Notes: generated from the sequence alone by a model not told the origin. 64,000 bases of DNA from Streptomyces sp. WAC 01529 (GCF_003945545.1 NZ_CP029617.1:2801001-2865000); one strand, 5' to 3'; positions 39,092-48,051 are shown, counted from the stretch's first letter. Translations and numbers: made by a program.

Positions 39092-41716
39092 ATGGCGCTC
39101 TACACCTTCGGCGGCACTCCCGCCGACGTACTGACCACTCAAACCGGCGACGTCGTCCCCGACTACCCGGTGATCGTCCGGGTCGCCGGTACCGGGCAGG
39201 CTGTAACCGCCCTATACGAGGCCGACGGCACGACCCCAATCGGCGAGCTTCGGACCAACTCGGCGAGCAGCAGCGCGCCGGGCGCGATCCGGACGTTCAA
39301 GGTCGCCGACGTGACGGCGATCGAATTCGAGTACCTCGACGCCGGCGGGAACCCGGTTCGCTGGTACGCCGCGGCGCGCGAAGCGTCGACCGGCGCTCTC
39401 GATCAGATCGAGGCGAAGCTCGACAAGAGCGGCGGCACGTTGACGGGCAAGGTGCAGTCGTCCGCGGTCAACGCCGACGACGTTGTGTTCGCCTCGTTCA
39501 AGGCAGGCGACGCGTACGACCGGTGGCGACAGACAGCCGACGGCGGCATGTCCTGGGGTGCTGGCACAGCACAACGAGATACGCAGCTCTACCGCAGCGG
39601 CCCGGGAGTCCTCGAGACCCCGGGCACTTTTGTACCCGGGCAGATCAGCCTCAACGGCATGAAGCTCTTCAACCCCCGTGCCATGTTCGGCGCGAAGGGC
39701 GACGGCGTCGCGGACGATGCGCCGGCCGTACAGGCTGCGCTCGACGCCTGTTCATTCGGCGGGGGTTGGGTGATCGTTCCTCCCGGCGACTACCGACTCG
39801 CAACGCTGCCGCTGCGCACGTGGCGAAAGACCCGCATCACCCTCATGCCGGGCGCGCGTTTCATCCGCGCAGCCGACTCGACCGTGCTCACGAATGGTGC
39901 CGCCGACCAGACGTACGGCGGCTACACCGGGCACGGCGACATCATCATCGAGGGCGGCACATGGGAGATGCAGGGGACGACTGCCGGGCTCACGGCGAGC
40001 CGTATGTGCATCAGTCTCGGGCACGCGCAGAACATCACGATCCGCGACGTCACAGTTAAGGATCTTCCGGGCTACCACGCGATCGAGATCAACGCGATCA
40101 AGACCGCGAAGATCACCGGCTGCTCGTTCCTCGGATACATCGACCCGGGATCGCGTGATTTCAGCGAAGCGATTCAGCTCGACCTCGCCAAGGGCAGCGC
40201 CTATTTCGGGGCCTTCGGGCCGGCCGACGACACACCATGCGTCGACGTCCTGATCGATGGCTGCACGGTCGGACCATCCGGCACGCCCGGAACGACGTCA
40301 TGGCCGCGCGGCATCGGCTCGCACTCGGCATCGCCGGGCAAGCCGCATCGCGACGTGCGCGTGAAGAACTGCCGCTTCGAGGGCTGCTCGCAGTTCGCGA
40401 TCGGCGCCTACACGTGGGAAGGCGTCGTCATCGAAGGCGTGCAGATGCGCGACTGCGGCGGCGGTGTCCGCGTGCGCACGCTGGACTCGTCGACGGCATC
40501 GCACCGCACGCCCGCCGGCGGGAGCTCGCCGACGATTACCGGCTCGCAGCCGCTCGTCGGGGTCGAGATCAGCGACATGACGTTCGTAGGCGGCGGCTCG
40601 TACGGCGCCGCGGTGCACGTCGAAGGCGAAGACACGGGCTTCGTCGGGCTGCTCTCACTCGACTCCATCACGATCAAGTCGTGCGCGGGCAACGGGCTGC
40701 GGCTCATCAGCGTCGAGGACTACTCGGTTCGCGGCGTAACCGTCGTCGGCTCGGGCGGGACCGGATGGAGCACCCTGGGCACGCGGCGCGGCCGGTGGGT
40801 CGGTTGCCACGTGAACGGCGCGACGAATGCCGGTATGACGCTCGACAGCCGCTCGACGGCGGCCGCGGCGGCGACCGACGTCACGGTCGCGCAGTGCTCG
40901 GTCACTGCGTGCGGCGCGAACGGGTTCCACATCTACGACGGCACCGACGTCATGATCGACGACTGCGACGCATACGCCCTCACCGGCTACGGCGTGCAGA
41001 TCAGCACGGGCACGGCACGGCCGGTCATCCGCAACGTGCGCACTCGGGCGACGACACTCGTCGGCATCAACATCACGTCGACCGTGACGAACGTCCGCCG
41101 GTACGGCAACGTCGGAACCGTCGCCGATGCGAGCACGACGCCGACGGAGACGAGCCCCTACGACTCGGCGCAGGGCGCCCTCGAGGATGCGCTCGCCGTC
41201 CCCGGCAGGTACGAGAGCCGTTCGCGGCTGCGCAGCGGCAGCGATTCCGGGCTCACGTCGGGGTGGCTGTACCTCGTCCCCGTGTGGCTGCCGAAGGGCG
41301 CCGTCGTCTCGACCCTCACGTTCGTATCAGGCGGCACAGCCGGGGCAGGGCTCACGAACCAGTGGTTCGCGCTCTTCGACTCGGCACGGGTCGCGCTCGC
41401 CCGAACCGCCGACGCGACAACGGCGGCATGGGCGGCCGCAACGGCGAAGACGCTGAACATTGCGCAGACGACCGCGGGCACGGCGACGTCGTACACCACG
41501 ACGTACGCCGGTCTGCACTACCTCGGTGTCATGGTCGCCGCGACGACCCCGCCATCGCTGCTCGGCGAGGGCCGACTGTCCGTGGGCGCCTCGACGGCGC
41601 CCGGGATGGGTGCGACGAACAGCGGCATGACGACCCCGCCGACGGTCACAGCCGGCGCGTTCACCGCCGCGGCGTTCTCGGCGGCGGCGATCCTCGCGTA
41701 CGCGTACGCAGCTTGA
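39092..41716 (+). CDS. Tail fibre with right-handed beta-helix (pectate-lyase-like)
   Basis: 874 residues from ATG 39092. A short N-terminal tail-attachment domain, then a GTLTGKVQSS-type fibre segment (about 112-160). A pectate-lyase-type beta-helix follows from about 205 (FGAKGDGVADDAPAVQAALD) to about 680 with many HxIxxxTV-like coils. The C-terminal jelly-roll-like domain resembles phage fibre tips. Such proteins often degrade host polysaccharide; a catalytic residue cannot be named here. Confidence 0.88.
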   Translation: MALYTFGGTPADVLTTQTGDVVPDYPVIVRVAGTGQAVTALYEADGTTPIGELRTNSASSSAPGAIRTFKVADVTAIEFEYLDAGGNPVRWYAAAREASTGALDQIEAKLDKSGGTLTGKVQSSAVNADDVVFASFKAGDAYDRWRQTADGGMSWGAGTAQRDTQLYRSGPGVLETPGTFVPGQISLNGMKLFNPRAMFGAKGDGVADDAPAVQAALDACSFGGGWVIVPPGDYRLATLPLRTWRKTRITLMPGARFIRAADSTVLTNGAADQTYGGYTGHGDIIIEGGTWEMQGTTAGLTASRMCISLGHAQNITIRDVTVKDLPGYHAIEINAIKTAKITGCSFLGYIDPGSRDFSEAIQLDLAKGSAYFGAFGPADDTPCVDVLIDGCTVGPSGTPGTTSWPRGIGSHSASPGKPHRDVRVKNCRFEGCSQFAIGAYTWEGVVIEGVQMRDCGGGVRVRTLDSSTASHRTPAGGSSPTITGSQPLVGVEISDMTFVGGGSYGAAVHVEGEDTGFVGLLSLDSITIKSCAGNGLRLISVEDYSVRGVTVVGSGGTGWSTLGTRRGRWVGCHVNGATNAGMTLDSRSTAAAAATDVTVAQCSVTACGANGFHIYDGTDVMIDDCDAYALTGYGVQISTGTARPVIRNVRTRATTLVGINITSTVTNVRRYGNVGTVADASTTPTETSPYDSAQGALEDALAVPGRYESRSRLRSGSDSGLTSGWLYLVPVWLPKGAVVSTLTFVSGGTAGAGLTNQWFALFDSARVALARTADATTAAWAAATAKTLNIAQTTAGTATSYTTTYAGLHYLGVMVAATTPPSLLGEGRLSVGASTAPGMGATNSGMTTPPTVTAGAFTAAAFSAAAILAYAYAA

Positions 41717-41729
41717 TCGGGGGCGGCGT

Positions 41730-41996
41730 ATGACTGCCGACCCCGCCAACGTTCGCGCCGCGTACTACGTGACCGGCGCCGGCGTCGAGCCTGGACAACT
41801 CACCGGCGATCTGACGGCAGCGCTCGACGCCGCCGACGAGATCAATCGCGCCATCGGTACGACGAGCAGTGGCTACGGCCCGGCGTTCGTCGTGCCCGTG
41901 ATGGCCATCACCTACCCCGACGCCACAGCGCCCCCGGCGGCCGAGCCCGGCAGCTCGACCGACGGGGGCGCGACGTCGACCACTCACGAGTCATAG
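41730..41996 (+). CDS. Small hypothetical protein after the fibre
   Basis: 88 residues, with a Pro/Ser/Thr-rich acidic tail. Not recognised. The ATG has GGGGGCGG upstream. Possibly a fibre chaperone by position only. Confidence 0.5.
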   Translation: MTADPANVRAAYYVTGAGVEPGQLTGDLTAALDAADEINRAIGTTSSGYGPAFVVPVMAITYPDATAPPAAEPGSSTDGGATSTTHES

Positions 41997-42007
41997 GAGG
42001 CTCACCC

Positions 42008-42265
42008 ATGGGCGACACGGAACGCCCGATCCCCGAGCGCCTCGAGGATCAGCACGAACAGGCGCAGCACCTCAAGAGGACCAGCAACGGCCCGACCGTC
42101 AGCAACGAGGCCGAGCTACTCGCCGCGGTGCACGGCAACCCCGACATGGCTGGCTACTACACCGGCCCCGAGCTCGCCGTCGACGAGCCGGCCGAGAGCG
42201 ACCCCGTCGACCAGGACGACGCCGCCGCGGCCGCGGACACCGCGGACGGGGGTGATTCCGCATGA
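42008..42265 (+). CDS. Small acidic hypothetical protein
   Basis: 85 residues, very acidic C-terminus (DPVDQDDAAAAADTADGG). ATG 42008 with TAGGAGG upstream. Not recognised; overlaps the endolysin by 4 bp and so belongs to the lysis operon. Confidence 0.5.
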   Translation: MGDTERPIPERLEDQHEQAQHLKRTSNGPTVSNEAELLAAVHGNPDMAGYYTGPELAVDEPAESDPVDQDDAAAAADTADGGDSA

Positions 42266-43206
42266 GCCGCGAGGGGATGATCGCGGCCGCTGAGAAGTCG
42301 ATCGGGCTGCGCGAGCCGAACCATATTCAGCAGTGGTACCGGGAGCGCAACGGCAGCGACTACAACGGCAACTTCGCATGGTGCGACGCCGCGGTGTCCT
42401 ACTGGGCAACGCAGGCAGGCGAACGCGACGCGGTGCTCTTCGGCACCGACTACGCGTACACCGTGTCGCACGCGCAGCGGTTCAAAAACGCCGGTCAGTG
42501 GACCGCCATGACGAACGGCATCGCGAAGAGCGGTATACGCCGCGGCGACATCGTGTTCTTCGACTGGGCCGGCTCGAGCGAGATCGGCAAGATCGATCAC
42601 GTCGGCATCGTCACGTCGGTGTCGGGCGGCTACGTCTACACGATCGAGGGCAACACGCTGAACGTGTGCGCCCGTCGCGTTCGCGGCGTTAGGGAGATCG
42701 CCGGATTCGGCCGCCCGAAGTACAAGGCAGCGAGCGGCGGTTCATCGTCCGGCGCGACGTACACCGTCGAGGCGGGCGACACCCTCGGCGAGATCGCGGC
42801 CGCGCACGGCACGACCGTGGAGATCCTCGCCGACTTGAACGGGATCAAGGACCCGAACAAGCTCGGCGCAGGGCGGAAGCTCAAGTTGCCCGCGGGCGCC
42901 TCGACGGCGAAGGTCGTGAGCCTCGCGAAATTGATCAAGGCGTTCAAGGCCGACGCTCCGAAGTCGGGCACGCCCGTGTCGTACGCCCCGGTCGAGTACG
43001 TCGAGGACGCCCTCGTATCCGAAGGGCTGCTCTCGTCCCGGTACGCCGACGGGCACGCCGGCACCGCGACGCGCAGCGCCTACTCGCTCTATCAGCAGCG
43101 GCTCGGCTACCGCGGCACACAGCCCGGCGGCGACGCCGACGGCACGCCCGGTAAGAGCACGCTCACCACTCTCGGCAAGGCGCACGGGTTCACCGTCGTC
43201 GCCTGA
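42262..43206 (+). CDS. Endolysin: CHAP amidase plus LysM plus C-terminal domain
   Basis: 314 residues. CHAP-type cysteine amidase/endopeptidase at 1-155 with Cys41 (FAWCDAAVSYWA), His113 (KIDHVGIVTSV) and a following polar residue near Glu129/Asn131. A LysM module at about 166-215 (TYTVEAGDTLGEIAAAHGT) binds glycan. The C-terminal 75 residues (YAPVEYVEDALVSEGLL) resemble an actinophage wall-binding domain. It cleaves host peptidoglycan at lysis. No signal peptide, so release depends on the holin. Confidence 0.92.
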   Translation: MSREGMIAAAEKSIGLREPNHIQQWYRERNGSDYNGNFAWCDAAVSYWATQAGERDAVLFGTDYAYTVSHAQRFKNAGQWTAMTNGIAKSGIRRGDIVFFDWAGSSEIGKIDHVGIVTSVSGGYVYTIEGNTLNVCARRVRGVREIAGFGRPKYKAASGGSSSGATYTVEAGDTLGEIAAAHGTTVEILADLNGIKDPNKLGAGRKLKLPAGASTAKVVSLAKLIKAFKADAPKSGTPVSYAPVEYVEDALVSEGLLSSRYADGHAGTATRSAYSLYQQRLGYRGTQPGGDADGTPGKSTLTTLGKAHGFTVVA

Positions 43207-43226
43207 TCAGACAGGAAGTGCAGACC

Positions 43227-43505
43227 ATGCTCAACAATCTCAGGTACGACGTTCTCGAGCGGGCCGGCTGGACCGGTGCAGAGGCGGCGCTCGCGATCCT
43301 GATCACCGATCTCGCGAACGTGTCCGTGTGGTGGGCGGCGCCCGTCGGGCTCGTCCTCGCTTCGGCGAAGGGGTGGATCGCCGGTCGGCTCGGCCGCATC
43401 GGGACCGGCTCGACCCTGCCCGAATCGAGGGACCCGGCGACGCCGATGCGCACGGTCGGGCTCGGCCCCGGCGCGGGATCGCCCGACGGTCCCCTCGCTC
43501 AGTAA
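43227..43505 (+). CDS. Holin
   Basis: 92 residues from ATG 43227; AGGAAG at 43213-43218 selects it over the GTG at 43218. Hydrophobic helices at about 18-50 (ALAILITDLANVSVWWAAPV, GLVLASAKGWIAG) are followed by a charged, Pro-rich tail, as in actinophage holins. Position after the endolysin supports it. Confidence 0.8.
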   Translation: MLNNLRYDVLERAGWTGAEAALAILITDLANVSVWWAAPVGLVLASAKGWIAGRLGRIGTGSTLPESRDPATPMRTVGLGPGAGSPDGPLAQ

Positions 43506-43543
43506 GGGGAGTTCACTCACCCCGGATCATCGGAGGTACGCGC

Positions 43544-43876
43544 GTGGACGCTGCGACGCTCGGCGCCGTCGGCACGATCGTCGTCGGGCTCGCAGCGGCC
43601 GCGGCCGCCATCGTTGGGGCGCGGGGCGCGAACAGCGCCTCGCAATCCGGCGCCGTACTCGGCGGCTACTCGACGCTCGTCGACAACCTGCAAGAAGAGC
43701 GGGACAAGCTCGCGGCGAAGATCGCTGAGAACGAGCGGCTGCTCGCCGCGGCGTACGCCGAGCTCGCCGGCGAGCGAGCCGATAAGGCACGGCTACAAAC
43801 CGAGATCACGTCGCTCACAACCGAGAACAGCCGGCTGCGCGAGCGCATCGTCGAGCTAGGGGGGCAACCCACGTGA
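43544..43876 (+). CDS. Lysis-cassette membrane protein with coiled coil
   Basis: 110 residues from GTG 43544 with GGAGGTACG upstream. One N-terminal transmembrane helix (GAVGTIVVGLAAAAAAIVGA) and a long coiled coil from about 45 to 105 (EERDKLAAKIAENERLLAAA). Such i-spanin-shaped proteins are unusual in hosts without an outer membrane; it may be a second holin or a holin regulator. GTGA overlap with the next gene. Confidence 0.65.
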   Translation: MDAATLGAVGTIVVGLAAAAAAIVGARGANSASQSGAVLGGYSTLVDNLQEERDKLAAKIAENERLLAAAYAELAGERADKARLQTEITSLTTENSRLRERIVELGGQPT

Positions 43877-44556
43877 CACGCGCTCAGGCTGCCCTCGCGC
43901 ACCGGTGGCGATCGTTCGCCGTCGCCGCGGTGTTGCTCGTCCTCGCAGGCGCGATCGTGCTCGTGTGGCTACGGATCGACGACGCCGACCAACGCGCCGC
44001 CGGGCTCGCGACGGAAGCAAACGCCCGCGGCGACGCAGTGACGACTCTCGCCGGCGACGTGCGCGTGCTGCGGGCGCAGATCAAAGCCAAGGGCGGGACA
44101 CCGGCCGCGCCGGACCCTGCCCGCGCGGTCGAGGATCTGCCCGACCGGGCGAAGGTGCCGGTACCGATCCCGGGACCGGCCGGACCGCGGGGCGCCCGCG
44201 GCGAGCAAGGCGACCAGGGCGAGCCCGGTAAGCCCGGCGCAACACCGGATACGGTCCCCGGGCCGAGCGGCGCGAAGGGCGACCAGGGCGAACCGGGCGC
44301 CACCGTGACCGGCCCCCCGGGGCCGGCCGGACCGCCGGGCGCCGATGGTAAAGACGGCACGAACGGACGCGACGGCGCAGACGGCGCCGACGGGAAGAGC
44401 GGGCAGACATGCCCCGACGGCTACTCGCTACAGGCACCCGACTACGACCCCGACGCTCTCGTGTGCCGACGGGACGGAGCGCCACCACCCGAGGACCCCT
44501 CACCGACCCCGAGTCCGAGCGCTCTCGGGCTGCCGACGGAACGCCGTCGCTCGTGA
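43873..44556 (+). CDS. Collagen-like single-pass membrane protein
   Basis: 227 residues from GTG 43873. Transmembrane helix at about 13-33 (FAVAAVLLVLAGAIVLVW), a short coil with DVRVLRAQIKAK, then Gly-X-Y triplets at about 96-180 (GPAGPRGARGEQGDQGEPG and PGPAGPPGADGKDG), a CPDGYSL segment, and a Pro-rich tail. Collagen-like repeats in phages are usually in tail fibres; here the gene lies in the lysis cassette and has a membrane anchor. Function unknown. Confidence 0.8.
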   Translation: MTRAQAALAHRWRSFAVAAVLLVLAGAIVLVWLRIDDADQRAAGLATEANARGDAVTTLAGDVRVLRAQIKAKGGTPAAPDPARAVEDLPDRAKVPVPIPGPAGPRGARGEQGDQGEPGKPGATPDTVPGPSGAKGDQGEPGATVTGPPGPAGPPGADGKDGTNGRDGADGADGKSGQTCPDGYSLQAPDYDPDALVCRRDGAPPPEDPSPTPSPSALGLPTERRRS

Positions 44557-44571
44557 ACTGAGCCTCATATC

Positions 44572-44611
44572 GCGCCCCTGTCTGGCCTCACGGCCGGATG
44601 GGGGCGCTTTT
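44572..44611 (+). terminator. Terminator of the late operon
   Basis: GCGCCCC at 44572-44578 pairs with GGGGCGC at 44601-44607, with an inner GGCC/GGCC stem, followed by TTTT at 44608-44611. It lies 16 bp after the last lysis-region gene. Confidence 0.85.
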
Positions 44612-44635
44612 CGTCGTTCCTGGTCCGGAACGGAG

Positions 44636-44667
44636 CGACCCCCGTCGAGATGAGTCGACGAGGGTCG
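44636..44667. terminator. Second hairpin in the lysis-cargo gap
   Basis: CGACCCCCGTCGA at 44636-44648 and TCGACGAGGGTCG at 44655-44667 pair over 12 of 13 positions. It is close to the decamer TTGAGTGCTC, which occurs at 44668 and again at 44742. Could end read-through or mark a control site for the cargo gene. Confidence 0.5.
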
Positions 44668-44774
44668 TTGAGTGCTCCCCGAAGGGGCTGCATCCCAGTA
44701 TGACCCACGCGCCCGACAATGCGCAGTCGTACGCTGGGTGTTGAGTGCTCTCACCCGACAAGGGGAACCCACGC

Positions 44775-46004
44775 ATGAATCTGAATGGATTGACCACCGG
44801 GGAGCGGATCAAGTTCTACCGAACGCGCGCCGGTAAGACGCAAGCAGCAGTCGCCGGGCTCGTCGCCCGTTCCGAGGACTGGCTCAGCAAGGTCGAGCGC
44901 AACGTACACAGCATCGACTCACTGAGCATGTTGATCGCAATCGGCCGGGAACTCGGGCTCGACAACGTCGCCGACCTAGTCGGCCCGGCGATCGACTTGA
45001 GCCTCGCCGGGAGCGCCGAACACCCTTCGGTGCCGATGATCCGACGCACCCTCAACACACCGCCGTCGCTGCTCGGTATCGGGCTGCCCGGCGAGGATCT
45101 CACCGCGGCGCAGCTCGCCGAACGAGTCGTCGAGGCATGGGGCATCTACGAGAAGGAGACGGAGCGCTACGGACCCGTCGGCGCCATGCTGCCGGGACTG
45201 CTCGCCGAGACATACGCGACCCTGCGCAGGACGACCGGCGAGGACGAGCTCGAGGCGACCCGGGCGCTCGTCTCACTGCTGCACCTGCACCAGGTGTTCT
45301 TGCGCCGGGTCGGTGAGCGCAAGCTGTCGCTACGCGCAGCCGACCGCGCGATGCAGATCGCGGACGAGACAGGCGACCCGGCGCTGATCGCCGCGGCGGC
45401 GTGGAACGTGTGCGGCATCCTCACCTCGAGCGGCGAGGTCGGCGACTCGCTCGACCTCGCCCGCAGCACGATCGCGCACTGCCGACCCGGCGAGGACGCA
45501 ACACCCGAGCACCTCTCGGCGTACGGCGCGCTGCACCTCGCCGCGGTGATCGCCGCCGTCCGCGACAGCAAAGCTCCGACGGCATGGGACCTACTTCGCG
45601 AGGCGGACACGGTCGCTGGGCGGCTCGGATCGGACCGGAACGACTTCCACACCTCGTTTGGGCCGACGAACGTGAGCATGCACGGCGTGCACCTCGCGGC
45701 CGAAGAGGGCGACGTCGTCGAGGCGCTGCGCCTCGCCGACGACGTGACCGTTCCCGATCCGGGCGGCGTGCTGCCGCTCGAGCGCACGACGCGGTATCTC
45801 GTCGAGGTGATGCACGCGAACCGCGTGAACGGCGATCAGTACGCCACGCTGCACATGCTGCGACAGATCATGGAAGCGTCACCCGAAGAGATCAAATACT
45901 TCCCCCTCGTCCGCGAGGCAGTGCAGTCGCTCTTGAAGCGACCGCGGCCGCACATGCACAAGGAACTGCACGAAATCGCTGAACACGTAGGTGTGCTCGC
46001 GTAG
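44775..46004 (+). CDS. Xre HTH regulator with TPR-like C-terminal domain
   Basis: 409 residues from ATG 44775 with AAGGGG upstream (a GTG-like start 10 codons earlier is less favourable). HTH at about 10-62 (LTTGERIKFYRTRAGKTQAA, DWLSKVERN). From about 115 to 400 it is all helices with TPR-like spacing (AADRAMQIADETGDPALIAA). This architecture is common in Streptomyces, where the helical part may sense a peptide or small molecule; the ligand is unknown. It heads a separate cargo unit behind a late terminator, consistent with expression in the lysogen. Confidence 0.8.
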   Translation: MNLNGLTTGERIKFYRTRAGKTQAAVAGLVARSEDWLSKVERNVHSIDSLSMLIAIGRELGLDNVADLVGPAIDLSLAGSAEHPSVPMIRRTLNTPPSLLGIGLPGEDLTAAQLAERVVEAWGIYEKETERYGPVGAMLPGLLAETYATLRRTTGEDELEATRALVSLLHLHQVFLRRVGERKLSLRAADRAMQIADETGDPALIAAAAWNVCGILTSSGEVGDSLDLARSTIAHCRPGEDATPEHLSAYGALHLAAVIAAVRDSKAPTAWDLLREADTVAGRLGSDRNDFHTSFGPTNVSMHGVHLAAEEGDVVEALRLADDVTVPDPGGVLPLERTTRYLVEVMHANRVNGDQYATLHMLRQIMEASPEEIKYFPLVREAVQSLLKRPRPHMHKELHEIAEHVGVLA

Positions 46005-46020
46005 TTGGCCACCCGGAACC

Positions 46021-46055
46021 AGAGGCGACCCGGAACCAGATTCCGGGTCGCCTCT
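46021..46055 (+). terminator. Terminator after the HTH-TPR gene
   Basis: Perfect 15-bp stem: AGAGGCGACCCGGAA at 46021-46035 and its complement at 46041-46055, loop CCAGA. It lies 16 bp past the stop at 46004, so the next four genes need their own promoter or read-through. Confidence 0.85.
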
Positions 46056-46080
46056 GCATGTTCGCTCTACGGTCCGTGAC

Positions 46081-46347
46081 ATGACGACGACTCAGCGAAC
46101 TTGCCGAGGGGTGACGTTGACCGCCAACCCTTCGCAGGGCGTACGCATCGTGCGGGACGGATCGTTAGAGACGACCAACGCCGGCCGCTTCGCGCTGCCG
46201 CTGTCGGTCACGCAGAACGGCACCGAGCTCGGGGTCGGTCGGCTGATCTTGACATTCGATACTGCCGCCGAGCTGCACGCCGAGCTCGGGCGCATGCTCG
46301 CCGAGTCGATCCCCCCGACTACTCCGGATGAGCGGAGCGAGACGTGA
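46081..46347 (+). CDS. Small cargo protein, unknown
   Basis: 88 residues from ATG 46081, beta-rich (GVTLTANPSQGVRIVRDGS, FALPLSVTQNGTELGVG). Not recognised. No strong ribosome site lies between the terminator and the ATG, so it may be leaderless. Overlaps the next GTG by 4 bp. Confidence 0.55.
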   Translation: MTTTQRTCRGVTLTANPSQGVRIVRDGSLETTNAGRFALPLSVTQNGTELGVGRLILTFDTAAELHAELGRMLAESIPPTTPDERSET

Positions 46348-46883
46348 CCACGAACGAGGCGCTGCCACAGCGCACGCCGGCACACAGCACACAAGACAGA
46401 ATCCGACGCGCGAACCTAGCGGACGCCGCAGGAGGGTTCGACGGGTTCGTGCCCCTCGAATGGCTCAAGATGAGCGGCGCCCCCGTGAGCGAAACACTCA
46501 TCGCGTGGAGTCAGGGGAAGCTCGCTGAGATCCCCGCGGGGGTGCAGTGGGATGTCGTACAGATGGAGCGTCGCCGCGGTTGGCGAACCGTGACGGCGCT
46601 GCGGACCGCCGGCGCGACCATCGGCCCCGTGTTGCACAGCGAGTCACACATCGAGGTACTCGTGCCCTTGGGCTCGGCCGCCGACTGGGACCAGGACGGC
46701 GCGACCGTACTCGGCCCGGGAGAAGCGTTGCTCGTGCCGCACCCTGCCGTCATCGCTCCCCACACACAGAACGCGCGGTCGTGGATCGTCGCTCCGAAAG
46801 GCGCGGTGTTCACGGACGGCGCCGCCCTGTACGAGGCGTACGCCGCCGCGGGCGCGAACATGTCCATGGGCGGCACCCGATGA
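46344..46883 (+). CDS. Cargo protein, unknown Streptomyces family
   Basis: 179 residues from GTG 46344. PLEWLKMSGAPVSETLIAWS, VLHSESHIEVLVPLGSAADW and ALLVPHPAVIAPHTQNARSW give the impression of a small alpha/beta domain of a kind I have seen repeatedly in Streptomyces proteins of unknown function. Coupled to both neighbours. Confidence 0.65.
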   Translation: MTTNEALPQRTPAHSTQDRIRRANLADAAGGFDGFVPLEWLKMSGAPVSETLIAWSQGKLAEIPAGVQWDVVQMERRRGWRTVTALRTAGATIGPVLHSESHIEVLVPLGSAADWDQDGATVLGPGEALLVPHPAVIAPHTQNARSWIVAPKGAVFTDGAALYEAYAAAGANMSMGGTR

Positions 46884-47413
46884 ACGCGGGCAGAGTGGCA
46901 CACGCAGAGATTGCCCCGCCAGCACCGTCGACAGGGCTGATCCTCTCGCTCACGGTCCGTACGTCGCTCGAGCACACTGCCGAGGGGAAGATGTTCGGCG
47001 TCGTGATGCTCACCTATCCGGCACCGCAGTTCGGCGAGGTCGATCAAGACGACGTCGAGCTCAAGATGCGAGGCGTCGCAGCATCCCTTGGCGCCGCTCC
47101 CTATGGCGGGCCCGTGCCTACCGTCGGCGCGCGTATCCACATGCAGGGCGCAGACGCGGCACTGTGGTTCAAGGGCTGCGACTTCGGTCTGCGGCTCAAA
47201 CATCCCCGATGGGCGTCCGCGGCCGCACGTCTCGACGAAGTGCTGCTCGTCGTCGGGCTCGCGGAATTGTCGCCGGGGGCGACCCGGGCCGAGGTAGACG
47301 AGTACAGAGTGCACCTAGCTACGAACCGCGATCTGTACGTTGCCCGAACACAGATCGCCCCGCCGAACGCTGTCCACGATTGCGTTGCTGCCGCTTTGAG
47401 GCGGTGCCTGTGA
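46880..47413 (+). CDS. Cargo protein, unknown
   Basis: 177 residues from ATG 46880. LILSLTVRTSLEHTAEGKMF, a central GARIHMQGADAALWFKGCDF and a helical C-terminus with VHDCVAAALRRCL. Not recognised. 4-bp overlaps on both sides place it in one operon with 46081-48051. Confidence 0.6.
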   Translation: MNAGRVAHAEIAPPAPSTGLILSLTVRTSLEHTAEGKMFGVVMLTYPAPQFGEVDQDDVELKMRGVAASLGAAPYGGPVPTVGARIHMQGADAALWFKGCDFGLRLKHPRWASAAARLDEVLLVVGLAELSPGATRAEVDEYRVHLATNRDLYVARTQIAPPNAVHDCVAAALRRCL

Positions 47414-48051
47414 GCACGGCACCGAGCCGGCCCGGCGTCGTACCGCACATCGCGTCGTGGTCCGCTGAGAATCTGCCCAAGAATCTTCCCGAGCCGGTCA
47501 TCGCCTTCGCCGGCGTGGGCGGCATCGCATACCCCGACGAGACCCCCGAGGACCGCGACGATCGCGGCGTGCTCTGGCGTCGGCAAGGAGACGCGCAGGG
47601 CGAGGGCAAGGCACAGTACGGCAAGGTGCACGGCCCGCGGCAGCGCGAAGTGATGCACCGGCTCCTCTGCCAGGTATGCGGCGGGCCCGCGGATCGTGAC
47701 GACCGCGGCATGCTGTGGCTGCTCGAGGACAACCGAACCGACTGGAAAGACTGGCCGGAGAATCTACTCACGGCTCACCCTCCCGTGTGCCTCCCTTGCG
47801 CCCGTCAAGCGGTTGTCGACTGCCCGCATCTACTGAAGGGTTCCGTCGCCGTGCGAGTCGCTGCGAGCGACGTCTGCGCGGTCTACGGCATGGTCTATTC
47901 GCCGGCCGGGCTGCGCCCGATGCCTCTGCATCTTGACGTCGTCGCCTACGGCGGCCGGATGGCGCCGTGGGTCCTCGCCGGGCAGCTCGTGCGCGGGCTG
48001 AACGGCTGCACGATCGTCGACCTTCGGGCAGAGCTCGACGGTCGGCACTGA
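47410..48051 (+). CDS. Cargo protein with Cys cluster, unknown
   Basis: 213 residues from GTG 47410. CQVCGGP near residue 88 and CLPCARQ near 125 probably bind one zinc ion. VRVAASDVCAVYGMVYSPAG and VVAYGGRMAPWVLAGQLVRG are beta-like. A central internal repeat is visible: DDRGVLWRRQ and DDRGMLWLLE, each after an acidic lead. Not recognised. Last clear gene of the cargo operon. Confidence 0.6.
   Translation: MSTAPSRPGVVPHIASWSAENLPKNLPEPVIAFAGVGGIAYPDETPEDRDDRGVLWRRQGDAQGEGKAQYGKVHGPRQREVMHRLLCQVCGGPADRDDRGMLWLLEDNRTDWKDWPENLLTAHPPVCLPCARQAVVDCPHLLKGSVAVRVAASDVCAVYGMVYSPAGLRPMPLHLDVVAYGGRMAPWVLAGQLVRGLNGCTIVDLRAELDGRH

Noticed and set aside
42262..43206. Secreted endolysin
   Set aside because: No signal peptide or N-terminal hydrophobic segment is present.
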